Below are positions 16,236 to 23,896 of a stretch of 48,569 nucleotides of DNA, in pieces (within the stretch, counting starts at the first letter, position 1; the number at the start of each line of letters is the position of its first letter). Under the pieces are notes generated by a model. It was given only the letters and a program-made list of their open reading frames with translations, did no database searches and had not been told where the DNA came from. The stretch comes from Cyclobacteriaceae bacterium (GTDB lineage: Bacteria; Bacteroidota; Bacteroidia; Cytophagales; Cyclobacteriaceae). Both the position numbers and the translations under genes were made by a program. The stretch covers positions 1-48,569 of the forward strand of contig VFKK01000064.1 in assembly GCA_009885605.1 (NCBI GenBank), written 5' to 3'.

Positions 16236-17303
16236 TCATATCCACTTTTTCTTGATGAAATAACCAAGCATTATAAGTGCTGAAACGAACATTCCTGCAA
16301 GCACATAGAAATAGCCATATCGCCATCGAAGCTCGGGCATAAAATCAAAATTCATCCCATAAATTCCAGCAACGAAAGTAAGAGGGATAAAAATGGTTGA
16401 AATGATTGTCAGGACTTTCATCACATTATTCATGCGATTGGAAAGACTGTTCATGTAGAGGTCCAACACTCCTGAAGACATATCCCGGAAGACTTCCATG
16501 GTTTCTATGACCTGTATGGTATTGTCATATAAATCCCTGATAAATGGCTTGGTTTCCCTGGTAATGAATTGATCAGCATTTTTCTCAAAACTGCTTATAA
16601 CTTCCCTGAGAGGATAAACTGAGCGGCGAAGGGCCAGAATTTGCCGCCGCTCCAGATATATTTTCTGAAGCACACTGGTGTCCGGTTCGTTCATTGCCAA
16701 AGCTTCAATCACTTCGATTTTTTCGCTTACAGTTTCCAAAACCAAAAAGTAATGATCCACTATCGAATCCATAAGAGAATAAAGTAAGTAATCTGCTCCC
16801 CTCTTTCTTATTGATCCTTTTCCAGTTGAGATTCGGGTTCGGACGAAGCTAAAAACATCTCCTGGTTTCTCCTGAAATGAAATCAAAACGTTTCCCTTGA
16901 GGATTAGACTTATTTGCTCTGCTTCAATCTGGGAATCTACTCCTTCACATTGAACCATTTGAAGTTCGGTGAATAAGTAATCATCAAAAATCTCCATTTT
17001 AGGCCGTTGCTCCACATTCAAAATATCCTCAATTGTGAGGCGATGTAACTCAAACATCGCTCCTATTTCCTCTAAAAGTTGCTCATCGTGTAGACCAATG
17101 ATATCTACCCAAAGGACTCGATTTTTTTGACTTAGATGTTCAGAAAGATCTTCCAGAGAGCCGATTTCAAATTCCTCTGCCTCTTCGGCATTGTAGGAAA
17201 TCAGATTGATTTTAACTGATTCTAGTTTTTTGGTCCCGGTGAAAACTGCCGAGCCAGGGGCCTGACCGATCTTGAAGCTTTTCTTTTTTCCCAGTAATCT
17301 CAT
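16236..17303 (-). CDS. corA: CorA-type magnesium/cobalt transporter
   Basis: The 355-residue protein has the CorA layout: a large soluble N-terminal domain, a long helical stalk (about 150-290), and two C-terminal membrane segments with the hallmark GMN selectivity motif in IFIPLTFVAGIYGMNFDF after the first. The conserved loop MPELRWRYGYF follows. It should carry Mg2+ (or Co2+) across the inner membrane as a pentamer. Transcribed from the minus strand, it converges with nadC with 26 nt between stops. queG lies upstream on the same strand, 43 nt away, so co-transcription is possible. The start at ATG 17303 (MRLLGKKKSF) is well supported. Confidence 0.96.
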   Translation of the reverse strand: MRLLGKKKSFKIGQAPGSAVFTGTKKLESVKINLISYNAEEAEEFEIGSLEDLSEHLSQKNRVLWVDIIGLHDEQLLEEIGAMFELHRLTIEDILNVEQRPKMEIFDDYLFTELQMVQCEGVDSQIEAEQISLILKGNVLISFQEKPGDVFSFVRTRISTGKGSIRKRGADYLLYSLMDSIVDHYFLVLETVSEKIEVIEALAMNEPDTSVLQKIYLERRQILALRRSVYPLREVISSFEKNADQFITRETKPFIRDLYDNTIQVIETMEVFRDMSSGVLDLYMNSLSNRMNNVMKVLTIISTIFIPLTFVAGIYGMNFDFMPELRWRYGYFYVLAGMFVSALIMLGYFIKKKWI

Positions 17304-17346
17304 GTTGGCTGAAGGATTTATGAAATATAAAACTTACCCGTCAGGA

Positions 17347-18291
17347 TCACAATAAATCGTCGGTTTTCAAAAAATTCAAATTCCGCTTTAGTCCTGAAAA
17401 CTTGGTTCGATTGACGGCGGATTTTTGGAATACCCGCTTGAATGTATCCTCAGTAATTTCCTCCCAATCAGCTTTTGAAAAGCCCATCAAATCGGGATGG
17501 GGATCAAACCGAGGTTCCTGATGCGGCTTCGAAAATCGATTCCATGGACATACATCCTGGCATATATCACAGCCAAAAGCCCAATTTTCCATTTTCCCCT
17601 TGAACTCAGAAGGAATGGCGTCTTTAAGTTCTATGGTCAGGTAAGAAATGCATTTGGATCCATCCACCACTCCGGCTTCGACAATAGCATCCGTCGGACA
17701 TGCATCGATACATTTCGTACAAGTGCCGCAGTAATCCTTGATGATAAGCGAATCCGGCATCACTTCGAGATCAATGATCAACTCGGCTAAAAAGAAAAAA
17801 CTCCCGATATCCCGATTCAATAAAAGACTGTTTTTTCCTATCCAGCCTATTCCTGCTTTTTGGGCCCACTGACGCTCCATCACGGGGGCAGAATCGACAA
17901 AGGCACGCCCGTTGATTTCCCCGATTTCGGTTCGGAGGATTTCTAAAAATGAGTTAAGTTTTTCACGGATTACGAGATGGTAATCTTCGCCGTAAGCGTA
18001 TTTGGCAAGTTTGATTTCTTCATTTCCTTTGGGAAGTTCTTCCTTTGGAAAGTAATTATAGGCGAGGGAAACGACTGTTTTTGCTCCCTCCACGAGTTTG
18101 GTCGGGTCAAGTCGCTTATCGAAATGATTGGCCAGATAGGCCATTTCTCCCTGGTAATTTTGATTCAGCCAGGCCTCAAGCATCGGGGCTTCTTTTTCCA
18201 GGAAACCTGCTTTTGCAATTCCACAAAATTCAAATCCCAGAGTTTTCGCAGTGGATTTGATAATGGATGCATTTTTTTCGTGAGAGAGCAT
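17347..18291 (-). CDS. queG: Epoxyqueuosine reductase QueG
   Basis: The 314-residue protein contains the cobalamin-dependent N-terminal domain with the catalytic aspartate in RAFVDSAPVMERQWAQKAG (D133). Two 4Fe-4S cluster motifs follow: CGTCTKCIDACP (C188-C198) and CDICQDVCPWN (C241-C248). QueG reduces epoxyqueuosine to queuosine in tRNA, the last step of that modification. The length is near the short form of the family without a C-terminal HEAT extension. It precedes corA on the same strand. No other queuosine gene is present in the window. Confidence 0.97.
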   Translation of the reverse strand: MLSHEKNASIIKSTAKTLGFEFCGIAKAGFLEKEAPMLEAWLNQNYQGEMAYLANHFDKRLDPTKLVEGAKTVVSLAYNYFPKEELPKGNEEIKLAKYAYGEDYHLVIREKLNSFLEILRTEIGEINGRAFVDSAPVMERQWAQKAGIGWIGKNSLLLNRDIGSFFFLAELIIDLEVMPDSLIIKDYCGTCTKCIDACPTDAIVEAGVVDGSKCISYLTIELKDAIPSEFKGKMENWAFGCDICQDVCPWNRFSKPHQEPRFDPHPDLMGFSKADWEEITEDTFKRVFQKSAVNRTKFSGLKRNLNFLKTDDLL

Positions 18292-18337
18292 GGATTCTGG
18301 ATTTCTTCAGGAAAAATATCAAAGAAATCCGGGAATC

Positions 18338-18553
18338 TCAGTGTCTTGGTTTATCCTGATACCATTGCTCTTCAAATGTTTCTTTGATTTCGATAGGTGC
18401 CGTCAACACAGAATATACCATCCATATCACCAACGCCGGACTGATCAGAAACATCAGCCATATTAAAGACAGGCTTAATTCAAATTGAATTGCTGTTACA
18501 AATAGGATCAGAAAGCCCGTTACCAAGCCCACTGAAGTCAGATAGTTATTCAT
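18338..18553 (-). CDS. Hypothetical two-TM small membrane protein
   Basis: A 71-residue protein with two hydrophobic segments (about residues 7-27 and 29-52) and an acidic/basic C-terminal tail (APIEIKETFEEQWYQDKPRH). No family recognised. It ends 46 nt before the queG start on the same strand, so it may lead a transcript with queG and corA. On its other side the VWA gene starts divergently 61 nt away. Confidence rests on the clean start, membrane pattern and lack of a competing frame. Confidence 0.6.
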   Translation of the reverse strand: MNNYLTSVGLVTGFLILFVTAIQFELSLSLIWLMFLISPALVIWMVYSVLTAPIEIKETFEEQWYQDKPRH

Positions 18554-18614
18554 CTTTTTCGTGAAATTGTTTCAGAGATTAAACTCGCAGACGCATTCAC
18601 TTGTTACAAGCTCT

Positions 18615-19715
18615 ATGAAAGGATTTCGATTCACTCAGTATGTGCCTCCACAGGACCCTGAGAAAAATACTTTTGAGAACTTGCTGAACATTTTTCTCCA
18701 ACTCGTCACCATGACTGGGGGAGATGTGGCAGAGGCATTGAGCTGGCTGACCAATCTGGACAAGCGATACAACATGACCAATCCGAACTACGGGATTGGA
18801 GACTTTATCGAAGACCTGAAATCGAAAGGCTATCTCACCGAGGAAAACCAAAAAGGCGAATTCAAAATCACAGGAAAAGCAGAGCAAAACATTCGGAAAA
18901 GTGCTCTGGAGGAAATTTTCGGAAAGCTAAAAAAAGGAAAATCGGGGCAACATAAAACCACGCTTTCGGGTCAGGGAGATGAACGCGGCACCGACAGAAG
19001 AGCTTTTGAGTTTGGAGATAATCTCGATCAGATTGCCTTGACTGATTCCCTGAGGAATGCCCAGGCAAATCACGGCTTTTCAGGAGATTATTTGCTGACA
19101 GAGGACGATCTGGAAGTGATGGAAAACGAGGTTAGATCTCAGACTTCCACAGTCCTGATGATTGATATTTCCCACTCCATGATTTTGTACGGGGAGGACC
19201 GGATAACGCCAGCGAAGAAAGTGGCGATGGCACTTGCGGAACTGATCAAAACCCGCTATCCAAAAGACACGCTTGATATCATCGTCTTCGGAAATGATGC
19301 CTGGCAGATCGAAATCAAAGATTTGCCTTATTTACAGGTTGGACCGTATCATACTAATACGGTGGCCGGACTGGAACTTGCGATGGATTTGCTGCGAAGG
19401 AGAAAGAATCCGAATAAACAGATATTCATGATCACCGACGGAAAGCCGACTTGCCTTAAAGTTGGGATCAAGTATTATAAAAATGCCTTTGGTATCGATA
19501 GCAAGATCCTTGCGGAGACGTTGAAGCTAGCAGCTCAATGCCGAAAGCTGAAGATTCCTGTGACCACTTTTATGATTGCTTCAGATCCCTATTTGAAAGA
19601 ATTTGTAAAAGAATTTACCAAAGTAAATAACGGAAATGCCTATTACTCCAGCCTGAAAGGCCTTGGAGACCTCATATTTGAAGACTACAGACGAAACCGA
19701 ACCAAACGCTTTTAA
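18615..19715 (+). CDS. VWA-domain protein (CoxE-like), partner of the following AAA ATPase
   Basis: From ATG 18615 the protein has 366 residues. The N-terminal half is a helical domain (NIFLQLVTMTGGDVAEALSWLTNLD). The C-terminal half is a von Willebrand factor A domain with a complete MIDAS: DISHS (D184, S186, S188) and a later ITDGKPT loop. Such domains bind a partner through a divalent metal. The next gene, 2 nt downstream, encodes a MoxR/ChlI-type AAA+ ATPase; VWA plus MoxR pairs act together as chaperones that insert cofactors or remodel client proteins, as with CoxD-CoxE and magnesium chelatase. A GTG at 18561 is in frame, but the MKGFRFTQYVP start looks like the true N-terminus. The client protein is unknown and no oxidoreductase is adjacent. 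Confidence 0.85.
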   Translation: MKGFRFTQYVPPQDPEKNTFENLLNIFLQLVTMTGGDVAEALSWLTNLDKRYNMTNPNYGIGDFIEDLKSKGYLTEENQKGEFKITGKAEQNIRKSALEEIFGKLKKGKSGQHKTTLSGQGDERGTDRRAFEFGDNLDQIALTDSLRNAQANHGFSGDYLLTEDDLEVMENEVRSQTSTVLMIDISHSMILYGEDRITPAKKVAMALAELIKTRYPKDTLDIIVFGNDAWQIEIKDLPYLQVGPYHTNTVAGLELAMDLLRRRKNPNKQIFMITDGKPTCLKVGIKYYKNAFGIDSKILAETLKLAAQCRKLKIPVTTFMIASDPYLKEFVKEFTKVNNGNAYYSSLKGLGDLIFEDYRRNRTKRF

Positions 19716-19717
19716 GC

Positions 19718-21235
19718 ATGGACTACAAAAAACTGACTGCTCACGAATTAGTACAAATAAAAACCCTTGGCCAACTCAAGGCCTCTGGTTACAAATCTAA
19801 ATCCATCAAAGAAGAACTCAGAGACAATCTGATTACTAAAATCAAAGCAAAGGAAAATGTCTTCGAGGGCATTTGGGGCTTTGAGGACACTGTGATTCCT
19901 GATATTGAGCGAGCGATTCTTTCCCGACACAATATCAACCTCTTGGGTCTTCGGGGTCAGGCCAAAACCAGAATTGCACGATTGATGACTCATCTCCTGG
20001 ATGAATATGTTCCGGTAATTGAAGGTTCTGAGTTGAACGATGATCCTTTGGCACCCCTGACTACTTACTCAAAAGAACTGATCGAAAGCAAAGGAGATCA
20101 TACTCCCATTTCCTGGTGGCATCGGGCAGATCGCTATACCGAAAAGCTGGCAACACCAGATGTTTCTGTTGCAGATTTAATTGGTGACGTAGATCCAATT
20201 AAGGCAGCCACGATGAAACTGAGCTACAACGACGAGCGAGTGATTCATTATGGGTTAGTGCCAAGATCGCACCGGTCGATCTTTGTCATCAATGAATTGC
20301 CGGATTTGCAGGCCCGAATTCAGGTGGCGCTTTTCAACATTCTACAGGAGGGAGATATTCAGATCCGTGGTTTCAAACTCAGACTTCCGCTTGATATTCA
20401 GTTTGTATTTACTGCCAACCCGGAGGATTATACCAACCGAGGAAGCATCGTGACTCCGCTAAAAGATCGTATCGAAAGTCAGATCATCACGCATTATCCA
20501 AAGTCTATTGAGATAGGCCGGAGAATCACTGCGCAAGAAGCAAATCTGAAAGGAAAACCTTTGGAGAAAATTCATGTGCCGGAACTGATGAAAGACCTGG
20601 TAGAGCAGATTGCGATCGAGGCAAGAGGATCTGAGTTTGTGGATGAGAAAAGCGGCGTATCTGCCCGATTGACAATATCTGCGTACGAAAACTTGATTTC
20701 AGCTGCCGAAAGAAGGTTGTACATGAATGGAGAATCAAATACCGTGATCCGAATTGCCGACCTGATCGGAGTGATTCCGGCTATTACCGGAAAGGTGGAA
20801 CTCGTCTATGAAGGGGAACAGGAAGGTGCAGGTTTAGTAGCGTATAACCTGATCGGAAAAGCAATCCGCACTCAGTTTGTTAATTATTTCCCGTCTCCCG
20901 AGCAGAAGAAAAAGGAAAAAGGAGAAAATCCTTACGCACTTCCTTTGGAGTGGTTTGGAGAAGGAAATGCGATAGATATTTTGGCCTCACAGTCAGACAA
21001 GACTTACAAAAGCATTCTTCACCAAGTACCCGGATTGGAAAAAGTGGTCACTTCGATGGTGAAAAACCTGCCCGAAAAAGAGAAGGAGTTCTTTATGGAA
21101 TTTGCCCTTCATGGCTTGGCGGAATATTCTCAACTGAGCAAAAAACTACTTGACACCGGATTGCAATTTAAAGATCTCTTCAGCTCTATGTTTGACATGA
21201 AAGAAGAAGATGACTTTGAAGAGGATGATAATTAA
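19718..21235 (+). CDS. MoxR/ChlI-type AAA+ ATPase
   Basis: The 505-residue protein has a Walker A motif in NLLGLRGQAKTR (residues 75-85) and a Walker B-like strand in HRSIFVINELPDL. An arginine-rich sensor region follows (QIRGFKLRLPLDIQFVFTANPEDYTNRGSIVTPLKDRIESQI), as in the I subunit of magnesium chelatase and in MoxR ATPases. A helical C-terminal extension of about 180 residues ends in a very acidic tail (KEEDDFEEDDN). It starts 2 nt after the VWA gene, so the two products are made together and should form a motor-adaptor complex. No cobalamin or chlorophyll genes are present, so chelation is unlikely here. A terminator follows 3 nt after the stop. Confidence 0.87.
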   Translation: MDYKKLTAHELVQIKTLGQLKASGYKSKSIKEELRDNLITKIKAKENVFEGIWGFEDTVIPDIERAILSRHNINLLGLRGQAKTRIARLMTHLLDEYVPVIEGSELNDDPLAPLTTYSKELIESKGDHTPISWWHRADRYTEKLATPDVSVADLIGDVDPIKAATMKLSYNDERVIHYGLVPRSHRSIFVINELPDLQARIQVALFNILQEGDIQIRGFKLRLPLDIQFVFTANPEDYTNRGSIVTPLKDRIESQIITHYPKSIEIGRRITAQEANLKGKPLEKIHVPELMKDLVEQIAIEARGSEFVDEKSGVSARLTISAYENLISAAERRLYMNGESNTVIRIADLIGVIPAITGKVELVYEGEQEGAGLVAYNLIGKAIRTQFVNYFPSPEQKKKEKGENPYALPLEWFGEGNAIDILASQSDKTYKSILHQVPGLEKVVTSMVKNLPEKEKEFFMEFALHGLAEYSQLSKKLLDTGLQFKDLFSSMFDMKEEDDFEEDDN

Positions 21236-21238
21236 AGG

Positions 21239-21261
21239 AGAGGCGAAAGCCTCTTTTTTTG
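21239..21261 (+). terminator. Rho-independent terminator
   Basis: A 6-bp stem (AGAGGC / GCCTCT) with a GAAA tetraloop is followed by a run of T. It starts 3 nt after the stop of the AAA ATPase gene and insulates it from the toxin-antitoxin pair. Confidence 0.85.
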
Positions 21262-21292
21262 TTAAATTGGATAATCAACAAATAAATAAGAG

Positions 21293-21541
21293 ATGAATAC
21301 AGCGGAGAAAAAACTAGATCTCATCAGATGGCTTGCGGAATTGAATGATTCTGAAGTTTTGGAGCAATTAGATCAAATTAAAAAAAGATCCATAGTTGAG
21401 AGATATCAAAAAACACTTCAACCAATGTCGTCTGAAGAATTAAGAGAAAGTTTAGCTGAATCTGAAGAAGATTATCGGAATGGACGAATAATTTCTCAGG
21501 AAGAATTAGAGAGAAGGATTAAAGAAGGGCGAATTTTATGA
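21293..21541 (+). CDS. Putative antitoxin of a type II toxin-antitoxin pair
   Basis: This 82-residue, highly charged and mostly helical protein includes EKKLDLIRWLAELNDSEVLEQLDQIKK and a C-terminal ISQEELERRIKEGRIL. Its last codons overlap the start of a RelE/ParE-type toxin by ATGA. Antitoxin-first order, size, overlap and charge fit a type II antitoxin. The N-terminal half could bind DNA and the C-terminal half the toxin, but no defined DNA-binding fold is recognisable. The gene and its partner are visibly richer in A and T than the neighbours, consistent with recent transfer. Confidence 0.75.
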   Translation: MNTAEKKLDLIRWLAELNDSEVLEQLDQIKKRSIVERYQKTLQPMSSEELRESLAESEEDYRNGRIISQEELERRIKEGRIL

Positions 21542-21843
21542 AAATCCAATGGTCTGAAAGAGCACTAAAAGATTTGGATCATGTTTTTCAATTTTATCTT
21601 GAGTTGGCTTCATTCGAGGTAGCTCAAAAAGTAACAGGCAAACTTGCCTCAAAAGTCAGAATTTTAGAATCCTATTCGGAATTAGGGGTAGTTGAAAAAT
21701 TTGATGTAATCCTGCCTTTTGAGTATAGATCATTGATTGAGGGAGATTTCAAAATTATATACAGATTTATTCTAGAGGATAAAATGATACTAATTGCCAG
21801 AATTTTCGACACAAGAAGAGATCCCAAAAAGAAAATTATTTAA
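21538..21843 (+). CDS. RelE/ParE-family toxin
   Basis: The 101-residue protein has the RelE/ParE pattern: an N-terminal strand and helix (MKIQWSERALKDLDHVFQFY), the core strand EYRSLIEGDFKIIYRFI, and IARIFDTRRDPKK at the C-terminus. RelE toxins cleave mRNA on the ribosome and ParE toxins inhibit gyrase; the sequence alone does not say which. It overlaps the antitoxin gene by 4 nt (ATGA). Its stop codon overlaps the stop of the convergent DUF1304 gene through the palindrome TTAA, so the cassette is packed tightly against chromosomal genes. The terminal KKKII is basic, as in many ParE proteins. Confidence 0.88.
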   Translation: MKIQWSERALKDLDHVFQFYLELASFEVAQKVTGKLASKVRILESYSELGVVEKFDVILPFEYRSLIEGDFKIIYRFILEDKMILIARIFDTRRDPKKKII

Positions 21844-22202
21844 TGTAGAATCACCAACAATATCCCCAACAGCGCTGGCAAACCCTGAACATAGAAGATT
21901 TTTTTGCTTGCAGTAAATGCCCCGTAAATCCCGGCAACGAGCACACAACTCAGAAAGAACAATGCCACATTATCTGCCCATACAGGATCTGAAATCAGCA
22001 AAGACCAAAACAATCCTGCCACCAAAAATCCATTGTACAATCCCTGATTTGCCGCAAGTGCCTTGGTTTTGGGAAAAAGCTCAGCTGGCATTTGACGAAA
22101 ATTTTTTCGTCCGGTTGTCTCCCAGGCAAACATCTCGAACCATAAGAAATACAAGTGAAGTGCGGCTACCAAACCAATGATAAAGTGTGAGGCGAGTTCC
22201 AT
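21840..22202 (-). CDS. DUF1304 membrane protein
   Basis: The 120-residue protein has four hydrophobic segments and the family pattern HLYFLWFEMFAWETTGRKNF, then AANQGLYNGFLVAGLFWSL and VLVAGIYGAFTASKKIFYVQGLPALLG. It is a DUF1304 inner-membrane protein of unknown function and typical length. It is transcribed alone and converges on the toxin gene, with the two stop codons overlapping by 4 nt. Confidence 0.9.
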   Translation of the reverse strand: MELASHFIIGLVAALHLYFLWFEMFAWETTGRKNFRQMPAELFPKTKALAANQGLYNGFLVAGLFWSLLISDPVWADNVALFFLSCVLVAGIYGAFTASKKIFYVQGLPALLGILLVILH

Positions 22203-22302
22203 GATTTTGTTTTTATGGGATTTAATGATTTTTCAGTGATCAGTCTAAGTTTACAGTCTTCTACTCGGAAAACTGAAACTGGGTACTGACCACTTCAATT
22301 CT

Positions 22303-22310
22303 TACATTTA
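22303..22310 (+). promoter_or_regulatory. Possible -7 box (TACATTTA) 4 nt before the rRNA methylase start
   Basis: TACATTTA differs from TAnnTTTG only at the last base and lies exactly 4 nt (CCAA) before ATG 22315, the same spacing as at gpmI, nadC and lptC. It is weaker support because of the mismatch. Confidence 0.4.
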
Positions 22311-22314
22311 CCAA

Positions 22315-23694
22315 ATGTCCGAAATCAAACTTCCTGCTGCATTTGAAACCCAAATGATTTCCCTCTTGGGAGAGGAAGAATTCGAAAAATTTAAACAGGA
22401 TATTGAAAAGCCTGCCCGAACTTCCATCCGGTTAAATGAGGCTAAAGGTTTTGTTCCCAATTGGGCAAAATCCCCGATTCCATGGTCTGGACAAGGATAT
22501 TTTCTGGAGGAGCGACCGAGTTTCACCCTTGATCCTGCCATCCATGCCGGAGCATATTACGTGCAGGAAGCCTCCTCCATGTTTATCGAGCATATTCTGA
22601 AAAGTATTGATGCTCCCAAAGGAATTTACTTGGATTTGGCAGCCGCACCGGGAGGGAAAAGCACCTTGCTTTCTTCTTATTTAGGAAATGACGGATTGCT
22701 TGTAGCCAATGAAGTAATCCAGGCGAGAGCCCAAATTCTGAAAGAAAACAGTGTGAAATGGGGGCTTGGAAACATCGTCGTTACCAACAATGACCCGGAT
22801 CATTTTGGACCGTTGGAAGGTTTTTTTGATCTGGTCTTGGTCGATGCTCCCTGCTCGGGCGAGGGGATGTTTCGCAAAGACCCGCAGGCGAGAGAAGAAT
22901 GGTCTCCGGATCATGTGCAGCTTTGCTCCTCCCGCCAAAGGCGAATCATGGACCAGGCAGGCGGATTGGTCAAAGCGGATGGTTATCTGATTTATAGCAC
23001 CTGCACTTTCAACGTTCTTGAAAACGAGGAAATGATCCGGTTTTTGACTTCAGAATTTTCATACGAACCTGTTCGAATTCCGCTCGATCCAAGCTGGGGA
23101 ATCCGTGAGACTGAAGTGAGGACAGAAGAGGCAACATTCTATGGATATCGTTTTTTCCCACATTTGGTGGAAGGGGAAGGTTTTTTTATCACCGTCCTGA
23201 AGCGTCCCGATGACGCGTTTATTTTGGAACCTGGAAGAATCAAAGACTTCAAGCATCCCGTCTTAAAGTCAGTCGGTGACAGAGAATCTGCCGCAATGGA
23301 TAATGAATTGTGGTTGGATGGCTCGGGAAAATATTACATGCTGAACGAATCATTCTTTAGAATAAACAGAGAATGGAGCCGATATTTTGAGCGGATAAGT
23401 CAGCATTTAAGTCTTCGCTATTTTGGAGTAGAGCTTGGCAAAAAGCAGAAAGATGATTGGATCCCGTCGCATGAATGGGCCTTATCCACTTTGCCAAAAA
23501 ATGGGTTTACCACTCATGAACTTACCCTTGAGGAAGCATTGGATTTTTTGAGAAAAAACGAATTTGAATTACCCGGTCTTCCGATAGGTTGGGCTCTGAT
23601 GACTTATCAAAATCTCCCATTGGGGTGGATCAAAAACCTCGGAAACAGAATCAATAATTATTATCCAAAAGAGTGGCGAATCAGGTTGAATTAA
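22315..23694 (+). CDS. RsmF-like 16S rRNA m5C methyltransferase
   Basis: The 459-residue protein has the NOL1/NOP2/Sun methyltransferase motifs. These are the SAM-binding LDLAAAPGGKST (107-117), VDAPCSGEGMFRKDP with motif IV Cys180, and YSTCTFNVLENE with motif VI Cys230; the two cysteines form and release the covalent RNA adduct. The C-terminal 150 residues form the extra RNA-binding region of the RsmF/YebU group (GYRFFPHLVEGEGFFI; LPIGWALMTYQNLPLGWIKNLG). It should methylate a cytosine of 16S rRNA. The gene stands alone, and a possible -7 box lies 4 nt before the ATG. Confidence 0.92.
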   Translation: MSEIKLPAAFETQMISLLGEEEFEKFKQDIEKPARTSIRLNEAKGFVPNWAKSPIPWSGQGYFLEERPSFTLDPAIHAGAYYVQEASSMFIEHILKSIDAPKGIYLDLAAAPGGKSTLLSSYLGNDGLLVANEVIQARAQILKENSVKWGLGNIVVTNNDPDHFGPLEGFFDLVLVDAPCSGEGMFRKDPQAREEWSPDHVQLCSSRQRRIMDQAGGLVKADGYLIYSTCTFNVLENEEMIRFLTSEFSYEPVRIPLDPSWGIRETEVRTEEATFYGYRFFPHLVEGEGFFITVLKRPDDAFILEPGRIKDFKHPVLKSVGDRESAAMDNELWLDGSGKYYMLNESFFRINREWSRYFERISQHLSLRYFGVELGKKQKDDWIPSHEWALSTLPKNGFTTHELTLEEALDFLRKNEFELPGLPIGWALMTYQNLPLGWIKNLGNRINNYYPKEWRIRLN

Positions 23695-23896
23695 ACCTAG
23701 AAATTCTATTCAGTGAACAGGGCAGTCGCTTGTTTTATTTAATAATGGATGGATGAACTATTTACCCGTCACTTGGCGATACCGTTCTTTTGTTCTTAAG
23801 GACAATACCGGAATTTCAAGTTTCAAATTTTAACTTTCATCTGCCAAAATCTTCTCCAACTAGTATCTTGGAGTTTCAATATTGCTATTTCTGATC

